The position numbers were made by a program, and so were the translations under genes. From contig JAIOYF010000004.1 of NCBI GenBank assembly GCA_021741245.1, positions 1-64,000 of the forward strand: a DNA stretch of 64,000 nt, in the 5' to 3' direction. Each line of letters starts with the position of its first letter. The stretch's first letter is position 1. The notes beneath the pieces are model-generated. The model was not told the origin of the DNA and ran no database searches. It saw nothing but the letters and a program-made list of their open reading frames with translations. This stretch comes from Paracoccaceae bacterium. Its GTDB lineage: Bacteria; Pseudomonadota; Alphaproteobacteria; Rhodobacterales; Rhodobacteraceae. This document shows positions 34,475 to 43,312 of the stretch, piece by piece.

Positions 34475-35220
34475 CATCCCTGCGCGCGCGTATCGCCGCC
34501 GCTGCCCGGCCCGAGCAAGCACCGCTTCTGGGGCCCTTTCTGGCGGTGCCTGCCGCGATGGTGGTAGAAATCGCCTGCGCCTCGGGCCCCGATTTCGTCT
34601 GCATCGATATGGAGCATGGCCCGATCTCGGCCCAAACGGGCGAGGCGATGGTGCGGGCGGCTGCGCTTTACGAGGTGCCTGCCTTGGTGCGGGTGCCCGG
34701 CGTGGACGCCGTGGCCATCGGTCAGGCGCTGGATTGGGGGGCAGAGGGGGTTTTGGTGCCACGGGTGAACTCGGCCCAAGATGCCCGCCAAGCGGTGGAT
34801 GCCGCGCGCTATCCGCCGAAGGGCAGTCGCGGGGCCGGGCCGGGCCGCGCCGCGGGCTATGGGCGGGCGATCCCGGCGGCGATTGCGCGGGCGCGCCGGG
34901 ATACCGTGGTTGCCGTGCAAATCGAAACCCTGCCAGCCCTTGATGAACTGGAGGCCATTCTGGCGGTAGAAGGGGTGGACCTGTTCTTCATCGGTCCGGG
35001 CGATCTGCAATTGGGGTTGGAGGCGGCTGGCCGACCGGAACCGATTGGCTCGGTGATTGGCCAGATTTTGCAGGCCTGCCGCGAAAAGGGCAGGCCCTGC
35101 GGCCTTTTCGCAATGACGCGCGACGCCCTGTCGCCCTATGATGATCAGGTGGCGCTTGGGATCATCGGTTCGGATGCAACGGTGCTGATCGCAGGGTTCG
35201 ACGCGATGTACGGCGCGTGA
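34471..35220 (+). CDS. HpcH/HpaI-family aldolase
   Basis: The class II, divalent-metal aldolase cleaves a 4-hydroxy-2-oxo acid to pyruvate plus an aldehyde. The 249 residues contain FVCIDMEHGPIS, ALVRVPG (arginine), GAEGVLVPRVNS, VVAVQIET (metal-binding Glu) and GPGDLQLGL (metal-binding Asp). Length and motifs match HpaI, GarL and RhmA. Its stop lies 13 bp before the convergent FAD reductase-like gene. It closes block 1 and should deliver pyruvate to central metabolism. Confidence 0.92.
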   Translation: MTSLRARIAAAARPEQAPLLGPFLAVPAAMVVEIACASGPDFVCIDMEHGPISAQTGEAMVRAAALYEVPALVRVPGVDAVAIGQALDWGAEGVLVPRVNSAQDARQAVDAARYPPKGSRGAGPGRAAGYGRAIPAAIARARRDTVVAVQIETLPALDELEAILAVEGVDLFFIGPGDLQLGLEAAGRPEPIGSVIGQILQACREKGRPCGLFAMTRDALSPYDDQVALGIIGSDATVLIAGFDAMYGA

Positions 35221-35233
35221 CGCCGGGCGAGGG

Positions 35234-36604
35234 TCAGTCCTGCGTTGCCCGGCCCGCGCGGAACCCAAGCACCGCCGCCGAAAGCAGGCCGTTTCCCGAC
35301 AGATAGCCGCTGTCATCAGACCCCGACACGCCGCAGGCGGCACCCCCCCCGGCCCAAAGATTGCCCAGCGGCGCGCCCTCGGGCGTCAGAACCCGCCCTT
35401 GGCCATCGGTGACAAGCCCGCCTTGGGTGTGAAACAGCGCACCAGTCACCCGCACCGCCGCAAAGGGCGGGCACAGGGGGGCGACGCCCGACAAGGGCCG
35501 ACCAAAGGGATCGGCAGCACCGGATTTCGCGGCCTCAAACGCTGACAGCGTTTCTGTCAGCGCGGGCAGGGGCAGGCCCGTGGCCACGGCCAGATCGGCA
35601 ATCGTTGCGGCGGTTTTCACCGCCCCTTGGGCTTCGGCATCGCGGAAATCCTGAAACTGGCGGGCGATGCCTGCAATGCGGGCGTCAAAGATCGCCCAAG
35701 CCTGCCCCTCGGGTTGGGCCAGCACGGCGCGGGCGGCCTCGGAGTAACCCTGCGCCTCATTCCAGAAACGCAGGCCGTGCAGGTTGACCTGACAGCCCCC
35801 CTCCATGATCACCGCCCATGAGATCAAGATGCCATGCGGATGGGCCACATTGCCATGTCCCTGATAGGCACCGGGATGGTGGATCGCGGCGCCAAGGGCG
35901 GCCCCCCATTGCATCGCCTCGCCCTGATGGCCGGGATGGCCGAAATAGAGCGCATCGGCAATCGCGGGCATATGCTGGGCGACCATCGCCTTGTTGCCGC
36001 CAAAGCCGTTGCAAGCAAGGATCAGACGGCCGCAGCCGATGCTGTCGACCGTGCCATCGGGGCGTGTGATCTGCACACCCGTGATCTGCGAACCCGTGGC
36101 ATGAAGGGCGGTCACCCGCGCCTCGGTCAGGATGTCGATGCCTTGCCCCTCGGCCACGGCGCGCAATGCATCGATCAACTCGCGGCCCGAACGCGTCGGC
36201 AGGCCATGCATCCGCCGCGCGGAATGGCCGGGATAGGTGAAATCGGTGATGACCGAAAAGGGCAGCCCATGGCGATCCGCCAACCAGTGCAGAACCTCAG
36301 CCGCCCCTGCGGCGAGGGTGGTTTCAAGGGCGGCGTCGTTTTCGCCATGCGCCTTGGCCGCGATGTCAGCGGCGAATTGGGCGGGGCTGTCGGTGATGCC
36401 CGCCGCATCTTGCCAGCGGGTGCCCGCTGCCGGGATCAAGCCCGCCGACAGCGCAGTGGAGCCTGACGGAAGCGCGTCGCGTTCCAGCACCATCACCTCT
36501 TGCCCCGCCTCGGCAGCGGCAAGCGCCGCGATCAGCCCGCAGGCCCCCGCGCCGATGATCAGCGTTTCAACCTTTGCGTGAAAGGGAACCGTCGGCAGGA
36601 TCAT
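35234..36604 (-). CDS. FAD-dependent oxidoreductase, fumarate reductase/3-ketosteroid dehydrogenase type (paralogue A)
   Basis: The 456 residues open with ETLIIGAGACGLIAALAAAEAG (FAD Rossmann loop), followed by ALSAGLIPAAGTRWQ, the GALFHTQGGLV segment and GLWAGGGAACG-like NLWAGGGAACGVSG near the end. The family reduces or forms C=C bonds next to carbonyls (fumarate reductase, urocanate reductase, ketosteroid dehydrogenase). No flavocytochrome c heme motif or signal peptide is seen, so it is cytosolic. A clear paralogue lies at 50923. It is the last gene of the six-gene hyu chain, with 4-nt overlaps throughout. Confidence 0.88.
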   Translation of the reverse strand: MILPTVPFHAKVETLIIGAGACGLIAALAAAEAGQEVMVLERDALPSGSTALSAGLIPAAGTRWQDAAGITDSPAQFAADIAAKAHGENDAALETTLAAGAAEVLHWLADRHGLPFSVITDFTYPGHSARRMHGLPTRSGRELIDALRAVAEGQGIDILTEARVTALHATGSQITGVQITRPDGTVDSIGCGRLILACNGFGGNKAMVAQHMPAIADALYFGHPGHQGEAMQWGAALGAAIHHPGAYQGHGNVAHPHGILISWAVIMEGGCQVNLHGLRFWNEAQGYSEAARAVLAQPEGQAWAIFDARIAGIARQFQDFRDAEAQGAVKTAATIADLAVATGLPLPALTETLSAFEAAKSGAADPFGRPLSGVAPLCPPFAAVRVTGALFHTQGGLVTDGQGRVLTPEGAPLGNLWAGGGAACGVSGSDDSGYLSGNGLLSAAVLGFRAGRATQD

Positions 36605-37467
36605 TTGCCGCCCCCTGCGAACTTAGCACCCGTTGCCAGCACCTCTGGCGTGCCGATGCAGGCATTCAGCCCGTCAAAATCAAACATCCGCCCGGCAAAG
36701 GGTGTGTTGGAGCCATGGGTGTGCAGGCTGCGGTAGTAGCCTTGGGCAGCGTGGGCCAAGGCGCGGACGATGCCGCCGGGAAAGATCACCAGATTAAAGC
36801 CCATGGCTTGCAGATCGCCCGCCGATTGGATGGGGGTGGCACCCCCCTCGACCATATTGGCCATCAGGGGCGCGCGGCCCCGCAGGGTTGTGGCCACGCG
36901 GGCCAGTTCATGCCCGGTGCGCGGCGCCTCGACGAACAGCGCATCTGCCCCCGCCTCCAGATAGGCCCCCGCCCGGTCAATCGCGGCATCAAAGCCTTCG
37001 ACCGCGATGGCATCGGTGCGCGCGATGATCAGGGTGTCATCGCTGGCCCGCACGTCCGCCATGGCGGCGATCTTGCCTACCATTTCGGCACAGGAGATCA
37101 GGGATTTGTCGGCCAGATGGCCGCACCGCTTGGGGTAGGTCTGGTCTTCCACCTGCAAGGCATTGGCCCCGGCGCGTTCATAGGTGCGCATGGTGCGCTG
37201 GGCGTTGAGTGCATTGCCAAAGCCGGTGTCGGCATCAATGATCACCGGCAGCGCCACGCGGTCCCGGATCAGGGCCATGGTATCGGCCATTTCCGACATC
37301 GTGGTCAGACCAATGTCAGGGCGGCCAAGGCGCGTATAGGCGACGGCGGCACCGGACAGATACAGCGCCTCGAACCCCGCATCGGCAGCGATGGCGGCGG
37401 TGATCCCGTCATAGATGCCGGGGGCGACAAGGATATTGGGCTGGGACAGGCGGGATTTCAGGGTCAT
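36601..37467 (-). CDS. Isocitrate lyase/PEP mutase-superfamily lyase (paralogue A)
   Basis: The 288-residue protein matches methylisocitrate lyase-like enzymes: LYLSGAAVAYTRLGRPD, the metal-binding DADTGFGNALN, and VEDQTYPKRCGH with the catalytic cysteine in the KRCGH loop, then IARTDAIAVEGFDAAIDRA. The cysteine loop indicates a C-C lyase and not PEP mutase. Relatives cleave 2-methylisocitrate, 2,3-dimethylmalate or oxaloacetate. It sits between the cysteine-hydrolase homologue and the FAD enzyme in the hyu operon and probably cleaves the carbon skeleton left after ring opening. Confidence 0.9.
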   Translation of the reverse strand: MTLKSRLSQPNILVAPGIYDGITAAIAADAGFEALYLSGAAVAYTRLGRPDIGLTTMSEMADTMALIRDRVALPVIIDADTGFGNALNAQRTMRTYERAGANALQVEDQTYPKRCGHLADKSLISCAEMVGKIAAMADVRASDDTLIIARTDAIAVEGFDAAIDRAGAYLEAGADALFVEAPRTGHELARVATTLRGRAPLMANMVEGGATPIQSAGDLQAMGFNLVIFPGGIVRALAHAAQGYYRSLHTHGSNTPFAGRMFDFDGLNACIGTPEVLATGAKFAGGGK

Positions 37468-38069
37468 GCGGCACCTTTGAGCAGCGTCACAGCATCAGCG
37501 CAGGTCATTTGTTCAGTGACTGAGGCCAGCGAAAGCAAGGTCGCCTCGTGCACATCCTTCCGAAAGGCGGCGCAGCCATCGGTCAGGACAATGGTGTGCA
37601 ACCCGCGCAAATGGGCATCGCGCAGGGTAGACGCCACGCCGCCATTGGTCACGATGCCGCCGACGATCAGCGTATCGATGCAGAGGTGACGCAAGATATA
37701 CTCCAGCCGGGTTTGATAAAGCGCGGAATAATTTACCTTTTCAACGGTGTAATCGGCGGGCTTGAGGATATCTGTCAGGTCATGGCCAAAACTGCCGGGG
37801 GCAAAATCGCCCGTAGTCAGGAACGGGCGCAACCGGGCCAGATGGGGGGCGATCAGGGGGCCATCTGGCCCCGGCACCAAGGTGAACTGGGCCGAGATAT
37901 AGACCCCCCCCACCGCGCGCAGCGCATCGCGCACCGGTGCTATGCGGGCGGGCAGGGCGGTAATGGCATCGGCCCCTTGGCCCGCACGGCCATAGGCGCC
38001 GTTTGGGTGCAGAAAGTCATTCTGCAAATCGATGGTCAAAAGCGCCGTGCGTTTTGGGTCCAGCGTCAT
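37464..38069 (-). CDS. Isochorismatase-family hydrolase homologue with glycine in place of the catalytic cysteine
   Basis: The 201-residue protein has the alpha/beta fold of cysteine hydrolases such as N-carbamoylsarcosine amidase. The catalytic aspartate (LLTIDLQNDF) and lysine (TVEKVNYSAL) are in place. The segment that holds the nucleophile, normally TNxCVxST, reads GGIVTNGGVASTLRDAH, so the cysteine is glycine. Isochorismatase itself also lacks cysteine (it has glycine) and hydrolyses a vinyl ether through aspartate, so the enzyme may still be active on a non-amide substrate. It lies directly downstream of hyuA with a 4-nt overlap. Confidence 0.85.
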   Translation of the reverse strand: MTLDPKRTALLTIDLQNDFLHPNGAYGRAGQGADAITALPARIAPVRDALRAVGGVYISAQFTLVPGPDGPLIAPHLARLRPFLTTGDFAPGSFGHDLTDILKPADYTVEKVNYSALYQTRLEYILRHLCIDTLIVGGIVTNGGVASTLRDAHLRGLHTIVLTDGCAAFRKDVHEATLLSLASVTEQMTCADAVTLLKGAA

Positions 38070-40123
38070 GCGGCACCTGTGCGGGTCAAGATGACATTGC
38101 CATAGCTGTCGACCATGCCCGTCAGGCCCGGTTCGACCAGAATGGTCGTGTCGGGTTGTTCCAGCACGGCGGGGCCATCGATCCTTGTGCCGATGGGCAG
38201 GGCCAAGCGGTCATAGATCGCAGCCTCACACCAATCACCCCCCATATGCACGCGGCGCGTGGTGCGCGGGGTGACCGGGCCGGTGGTGGTGGGGGCAAGG
38301 GTGGCAAGGTCGAACTTTGGCCGCTCACCTATCACAGCGGTGCGCAGGTTCAGCACACGGCTGACCCCACCGGGCAAAAGCCGGCTGTAGACCCGTAGAT
38401 AGGCCGCATCAAAGGCGACAGCGATGTCTTGCGGGGTGGGGGGCGTGACGGTGTTGCCGGTGATGGTAACGGGCAGTGGCACCGAGACGGTATGGGTTTG
38501 CCCGACATAGGCCATGTCCAACTCTACCGTCACCACCCGCGCGGCAAAGGCCCCGCCAGCGGCATCCAGCATCGCCTGACCCTGTGCCACGTGATCTGCA
38601 ATCAGCGCGGCCATGGCCGTGCCATCGGCGGCGGATGTCAGGGTGTTCACGGTCTGCACGAAATCGGCCCGCATATCGGCAATGACGCAGCCCATGGCGC
38701 TGGTCACACCGGGATAGCGCGGCACGATGGCGCGTGACAGGCCGACCTCGGCCAACATCGCCCCGGCATGCAGGGCACCGCCGCCGCCAAAGGGCATAAA
38801 GGCGAAATGCTTGGGGTCATGCCCGCGTTCGATGCTGACCAAACGGATGGCCCCCGCCATGCGCGAATTGGCCACGCGGATGATCGCCTCGGCCGCAGCC
38901 TCGGTCGCAAGGCCCAAGGGCGCGCCGATATGGGTGTCGATCGCGGTGCGTGCCGCGGCGACATCGAGTTTCCCGCCCCCAATCGGGCGATCGGGGTCGA
39001 TCCGGCCCAGCACGATATTGGCGTCGGTCACCGTGGGGCGGGTGTTGCCCCGGCCATAGGCCACCGGGCCGGGGTCAGAGCCCGCACTTTCCGGGCCGAT
39101 GTTCAAAAGCCCGCCCTTGTCGACCCATGCAATCGAACCGCCACCGGCGCCGATGGTGGTGATCTCGATCATCGGCACGCGCACAACCATGCCGAAATCA
39201 ATGCTGGTCTGCGCGGCCAAGGCCGCCTGTCCGCCCGCAATCAGCGCCACATCAAAGGAGGTGCCGCCCATATCGCCGGTGATGATGTCAGGAAAGCCTG
39301 CGGTTTGCGCGATATAGGCCGCTGCGATCACCCCGGCAGCAGGGCCGGACAGGGCGGTGCGCACCGGCAGGCGGCAGGCGGTATCCACCGCCATCACGCC
39401 ACCGTTGGATTGCACGATCAAAAACTCGCCGCCAAAGCCCTGACCCTTGAGCGCGGTTTCAAGACGGCCAAGATAGCCTGACACCTCGGGCTGCAGATAG
39501 GCGTTCAGCGCTGTGGTGGAAAAACGCTCAAACTCGCGGATTTCGGGCAGAATTTCAGAGGAGGAGGCGACATGCGGGTTGGGCCAAACCTCACGCAGGG
39601 CTGCAACCGCCGCCTGTTCGTTGGCCGGGTTGGCATAGGAATTGACGAAGAGAACCGCCACCGCAAGACATCCCTGATCGATCAGGGTGCGGGCAGCCGC
39701 GCGCACGGCGTCCAAATCAACCGCAGTATGGATCGTGCCATCTGCCAAGGTGCGCTCGGGCACCTCAAGCCGCAGATCGCGGGAGACGACGGGCGTGAAA
39801 TCCCCCCGCAGGCCCCAAGTGCGCGGGCGGTCGCGGCGGCGCATTTCCAGCACGTCGCGGAACCCTTGGGTGGTGATGACACCGATCCGCGCGCCCTTGC
39901 GTTCCAAAAGCGCATTGGTGCCCGCCGTGGTGCCATGCACGACCGTGGCAACCGTGCCCAGATCGGCCACGCGCTGGCCGATCCCGGCCAGAAATCCGGC
40001 CGATTGGTCGGGGCGGCTGGTGGGAACCTTGGCCACCTCGGCCTTGCCTGTGGTGGGGTCAAGCACAAAGATGTCGGTAAAGGTGCCGCCGACATCGACA
40101 CCGATCATGATGCTGCCGCTCAT
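38066..40123 (-). CDS. hyuA: Hydantoinase/oxoprolinase A subunit
   Basis: The 685-residue protein starts MSGSIMIGVDVGGTFTDIFVLD, the ASKHA-type ATP-binding motif of HyuA. VHGTTAGTNALLERKGARIG and GDMGGTSFDVALI are further family signatures. With HyuB it forms an ATP-dependent enzyme that opens hydantoins, 5-oxoproline or similar lactams; acetophenone carboxylase is also related. It overlaps both neighbours by 4 nt. The substrate is unknown, but N-methylhydantoin is one candidate because sarcosine oxidase and an N-carbamoylsarcosine-amidase-like gene are in the same window. Confidence 0.94.
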   Translation of the reverse strand: MSGSIMIGVDVGGTFTDIFVLDPTTGKAEVAKVPTSRPDQSAGFLAGIGQRVADLGTVATVVHGTTAGTNALLERKGARIGVITTQGFRDVLEMRRRDRPRTWGLRGDFTPVVSRDLRLEVPERTLADGTIHTAVDLDAVRAAARTLIDQGCLAVAVLFVNSYANPANEQAAVAALREVWPNPHVASSSEILPEIREFERFSTTALNAYLQPEVSGYLGRLETALKGQGFGGEFLIVQSNGGVMAVDTACRLPVRTALSGPAAGVIAAAYIAQTAGFPDIITGDMGGTSFDVALIAGGQAALAAQTSIDFGMVVRVPMIEITTIGAGGGSIAWVDKGGLLNIGPESAGSDPGPVAYGRGNTRPTVTDANIVLGRIDPDRPIGGGKLDVAAARTAIDTHIGAPLGLATEAAAEAIIRVANSRMAGAIRLVSIERGHDPKHFAFMPFGGGGALHAGAMLAEVGLSRAIVPRYPGVTSAMGCVIADMRADFVQTVNTLTSAADGTAMAALIADHVAQGQAMLDAAGGAFAARVVTVELDMAYVGQTHTVSVPLPVTITGNTVTPPTPQDIAVAFDAAYLRVYSRLLPGGVSRVLNLRTAVIGERPKFDLATLAPTTTGPVTPRTTRRVHMGGDWCEAAIYDRLALPIGTRIDGPAVLEQPDTTILVEPGLTGMVDSYGNVILTRTGAA

Positions 40124-41817
40124 GCTTTTGCTCCCAAGTCAGCCCTGCGCCAATCATGGCCATAAGCTTTGTCTGCCGCCTCTGAACTCACCAGACCCAA
40201 TGCCACGTCGCGCGCAACGGCCACAGGGTCACGGGCCGGGGCGGGGCCATAGCCGCCACCGCCGGGGGTTTCCAGACGCACCGCATCGCCGCGTTTCAGC
40301 CGCATGCCGACCCCTTTGGACACCATCGAGGGTTCCGCCCAATCCTCCCCTTGCGAATAGGAAAAGCGGTTCAATGCGGCCTCTTCCCCGCCAGCCGCCC
40401 CTTTGGGCGCATGACGGCCACGTTCGCCAAACAAGAACACTTCGGCGCTTTGTTCCAAAAGCTCAATCTCATAGATCGCACCCAAGCCGCCGCGATGGGT
40501 GCCTGCCCCTGCGCTGTCGGGGCGCAGGGCCCATTGGCGGAACATCACGGGATAGGCGGCCTCCAGAATTTCAACAGGCGGGATCGTCGCGGTCGAGATC
40601 GGGGCATTGCCGTGGTTCAAACCATCCCCTTCCAAACTGCCACCATGGCCGCCGCCATAGAACGAAAACATCACCCAGCGCCGTCCATCGCGGCGATACC
40701 CGGCCAGCGACAGCGCGTTGATTGTGCCATAGGCATTGGCCACCACCAAGTCGGGGGCGGCCTGTGCCATTGCCGAAAAGATCACGTCGATCATGCGCAG
40801 AATGGTTTCGGTATAGCCGCCCGTGGGGGCCGGGAACTCTGCCGCAAGCAGGCTGCGGTCGGGGATGGTGATGGTCAGCGGGCGCATCACGCCTGCATTG
40901 GCGGGCAGGTTGGGGAAGATATGCTTGATCGCCACATAGACCGCGGCAATTGCCGTGCCTTTTGAGATGTTGACGGGCCCTGCGGTGGCAGGGGCGGTCC
41001 CGGTGAAGTCCAGCGACAAACGATCGCCCGACACCTCTAGCGCCACGGTGATCGGCAGGGGCGTGTCGGTGATCCCATCGTTGTCGAGGTAATCCGTGGC
41101 CTCCCACCGCCCATCGGGCAGGGCAGCCACTTCGGCCCGGATCAGGGTTTCGGCGCGGTCTGACAGCGCATCGAGGGCGTCACGAACGGTCTCGGCCCCA
41201 TATTCCGCCAAAAGCGCATCCAACCGCCGCACGCCCAGATCCAGCGCGCCCAACTGGCCGTTCAGATCGCCTTGGGCCGAGGCGGGAAGCCGGGTGTTGC
41301 GCAAGATGATGTCGATCACATCTTGCTGCACCACGCCGCCGCGCATCACCTTGACCGGGGGCAGAACAAAGGCCTCTTGAAACACTTCGGTCGCTTGGGG
41401 GTTGTAGTTGCCGGGCACTGCACCGCCCACATCATGCCAATGGCCGACCGAGGCCAGATAGCAAAACAGTTTACCGTCATGGTAAAATGGCCGGACGAGA
41501 CGCATGTCCGACAGGTGGGTGCCGCCGATATGGGCATCGTTGAAGATGTAGACATCGCCATCGGCCAGATCGCCATCGCGCGCCGCCTTGTCGATCACGG
41601 CTTTCACGGCAAAGGCCATCACGCCCACAAAGATCGGCAGGCCGGACTTGCCCTGCACCAAGGTATCGCCCGTGGCTGCGTGATAGAGGCCATGCGAGGC
41701 ATCATGCGCCTCGGCGATGATGGGGTTGAAGGCCGAGCGGAAAAGCGTCGCGTCCATCTCATCGGCGATTTGCTCCATCCGACCGGACAGAACGGCAAGG
41801 GTAATGGGGTCGATCAT
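40120..41817 (-). CDS. hyuB: Hydantoinase/oxoprolinase B subunit
   Basis: The 565 residues match HyuB: MIDPITLAVLSGRMEQIADEMDATLFRSAFNPIIAEAHDAS at the start, NDAHIGGTHLSDMRLVRPFY with metal ligands, and FYGGGHGGSLEGDG with LETPGGGGYGPA at the C terminus. HyuB supplies the hydrolytic active site of the HyuAB enzyme. It starts in the stop codon of the tautomerase-SnoaL gene and ends in the start codon of hyuA, which implies fixed stoichiometry. Confidence 0.94.
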   Translation of the reverse strand: MIDPITLAVLSGRMEQIADEMDATLFRSAFNPIIAEAHDASHGLYHAATGDTLVQGKSGLPIFVGVMAFAVKAVIDKAARDGDLADGDVYIFNDAHIGGTHLSDMRLVRPFYHDGKLFCYLASVGHWHDVGGAVPGNYNPQATEVFQEAFVLPPVKVMRGGVVQQDVIDIILRNTRLPASAQGDLNGQLGALDLGVRRLDALLAEYGAETVRDALDALSDRAETLIRAEVAALPDGRWEATDYLDNDGITDTPLPITVALEVSGDRLSLDFTGTAPATAGPVNISKGTAIAAVYVAIKHIFPNLPANAGVMRPLTITIPDRSLLAAEFPAPTGGYTETILRMIDVIFSAMAQAAPDLVVANAYGTINALSLAGYRRDGRRWVMFSFYGGGHGGSLEGDGLNHGNAPISTATIPPVEILEAAYPVMFRQWALRPDSAGAGTHRGGLGAIYEIELLEQSAEVFLFGERGRHAPKGAAGGEEAALNRFSYSQGEDWAEPSMVSKGVGMRLKRGDAVRLETPGGGGYGPAPARDPVAVARDVALGLVSSEAADKAYGHDWRRADLGAKA

Positions 41818-42362
41818 TGGCCTTTCACCTCGGCAATATCATTCCAGACGTCTTGGCGCAGGATCAATCCACGGTCGAGTTCGAAGCGGTCGATAAAGCG
41901 GATGCCCTGAAAGGGCGTGCCATCGGGCCATTCGCCATGCAGCGTGCCAAAGCAATAGACCAACGTGCCAAAGGCATCATAACGGTCATAGGTCTTTTTG
42001 ACAAAACGGTAGCGGGGTTTGGACCATGCGACTAATTCCTCCAGCGTGCTCATGTGGCGCGCACCGGGGAAGGTCATGGTGAAACCGGGGGCCAGAAGGG
42101 ACTGGGCAGAGGGCAGATCGCGGGCCTCCATTGCCCCGAGGAACGCTTTCACCACCTGCACGGCGTCCGGGGCGGCGGGAAAGGGGCTGCGATGTTCGCC
42201 GCCGCGCAAATAGTTTGTTGCGGGCATGTCTTGCAAGATCACGGTCACCGCATCGGGTGCAGCGGGGATCACGCTGCGGACAGCGTCCGTCACGGCGCGG
42301 CCGAGCCTTGTCTTTGCGTGGCTGTCATAGCCTTCGAGGATCTGGACAGTGACAATGGGCAT
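41814..42362 (-). CDS. Fusion of a 4-oxalocrotonate tautomerase-like domain with a SnoaL/NTF2-like domain
   Basis: The 182-residue product begins MPIVTVQILEGYDSHAKTR, a tautomerase N terminus with the catalytic Pro directly after Met. This domain spans about residues 1-60. From about residue 68 (DAVQVVKAFLGAMEARDLP) a SnoaL/NTF2-like cone fold follows (HGEWPDGTPFQGIRFIDRFELDRG). Both parts are usually separate proteins; the fusion suggests sequential isomerisation and hydration or dehydration of one intermediate. It has a strong ribosome site (GGGGAGG) and is the first gene of the hyu operon, facing the HutC-type regulator. Confidence 0.85.
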   Translation of the reverse strand: MPIVTVQILEGYDSHAKTRLGRAVTDAVRSVIPAAPDAVTVILQDMPATNYLRGGEHRSPFPAAPDAVQVVKAFLGAMEARDLPSAQSLLAPGFTMTFPGARHMSTLEELVAWSKPRYRFVKKTYDRYDAFGTLVYCFGTLHGEWPDGTPFQGIRFIDRFELDRGLILRQDVWNDIAEVKGQ

Positions 42363-42386
42363 TTATGCCTCCCCTTACGCATGATT

Positions 42387-42404
42387 TGTATTACACATAA
42401 TACA
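42387..42404. promoter_or_regulatory. Operator-like palindrome TGTATTA-N4-TAATACA in the divergent hyu/GntR promoter
   Basis: Two perfect 7-bp arms (42387-42393 and 42398-42404) surround CACA, 24 bp upstream of the hyu operon start codon and 110 bp from the divergent GntR gene. The 152-bp region is AT-rich compared with its surroundings. Position and symmetry fit the operator of the adjacent HutC-type GntR protein, controlling both directions. Confidence 0.72.
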
Positions 42405-42514
42405 GCTTTGATATTTGTAACAAGACATTTTATCTTCTTGAGAGCAGACATTTCATTTGATTTGTCGCTGTCTATGCTTAGCATGCCTGCGAACGTTAAC
42501 GGAGCACCAATGTC

Positions 42515-43312
42515 ATGCAAACAGCGCGGACTGCGGCCGAAGGTGGCAAGGCGCAGCGGGTTTACCTGCTTTTGCGCGATGAGATTTCACGGGGCGACAT
42601 GCCTCCCGGTGCGGTTTTGCCGGGCGAAATGCGGCTTGCCGTTCAGCATGGTGTCAGCCGGGTGACGATACGCCGCGCGTTGGAGGTTTTGGCGCATGAG
42701 GGGTTGATTGAACGCCGTGCGGGTTCGGGCACTGTTGTGACAACGCCGGGGCAAAGGGCTGAGGCGATTGCAGCCGATTTCACCACGCTGATGCCGCAAC
42801 TGGTGCAGATGGGCCAGCAAACCACGGCCCGGCTTTTAGCCTATGCCTACACGCCCGCGCCCGCCATGGTGGCCGAGGCGCTGCACCTGCCCGACGGGGT
42901 GCGGGTGCAAAGGGCGGTGCGGGTTCGCCTGATGAATGGTGCGCCGTTTTCGCATTTGACCACCCATGTGCCCGAGCATATTGCGCAGAATTTTTCGGAA
43001 ACCGACCTTGCCTCGACCCCACTGTTTCGTTTGCTGGAACGGTCGGGAGTGCAGGTGGACCACGCCAGCCAATCCATCTCTGCCAGCCTTGCCACGCCCG
43101 ATGTGGCCGAGGCTTTGGATGTCTCGGTGGGCGCTGCGTTGATCGCGCTGACGCGGGTGGTGTTCGATGCCTCGGGGCGCGGGGTCGAGCATCTGGCGGC
43201 GCTGTATCGCCCGGACAGGTTCCGGCTTGATATGGTGCTGAACCGGGTTGGCAAGCAGGGCGCGCGGCAATGGGCTCCGGTGATTGTGCCCATGACGGGA
43301 GGGGCGGAGTGA
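42515..43312 (+). CDS. GntR-family regulator, HutC/UTRA type
   Basis: The 265 residues show the GntR winged helix at 10-75 (RVYLLLRDEISRGDMPPGAVLPGEMRLAVQHGVSRVTIRRALEVL) and a UTRA ligand-binding domain at about 95-250 (RAVRVRLMNGAPFSHLTTHVPEHIA, LIALTRVVFDASGRGVEHLAALY). UTRA regulators usually act as repressors relieved by a pathway intermediate. The gene is divergent to the hyu operon, and its stop overlaps the GTG start of the leuC-like gene, so regulator and hydro-lyase are cotranscribed. It probably controls both through the palindrome at 42387. Confidence 0.93.
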   Translation: MQTARTAAEGGKAQRVYLLLRDEISRGDMPPGAVLPGEMRLAVQHGVSRVTIRRALEVLAHEGLIERRAGSGTVVTTPGQRAEAIAADFTTLMPQLVQMGQQTTARLLAYAYTPAPAMVAEALHLPDGVRVQRAVRVRLMNGAPFSHLTTHVPEHIAQNFSETDLASTPLFRLLERSGVQVDHASQSISASLATPDVAEALDVSVGAALIALTRVVFDASGRGVEHLAALYRPDRFRLDMVLNRVGKQGARQWAPVIVPMTGGAE

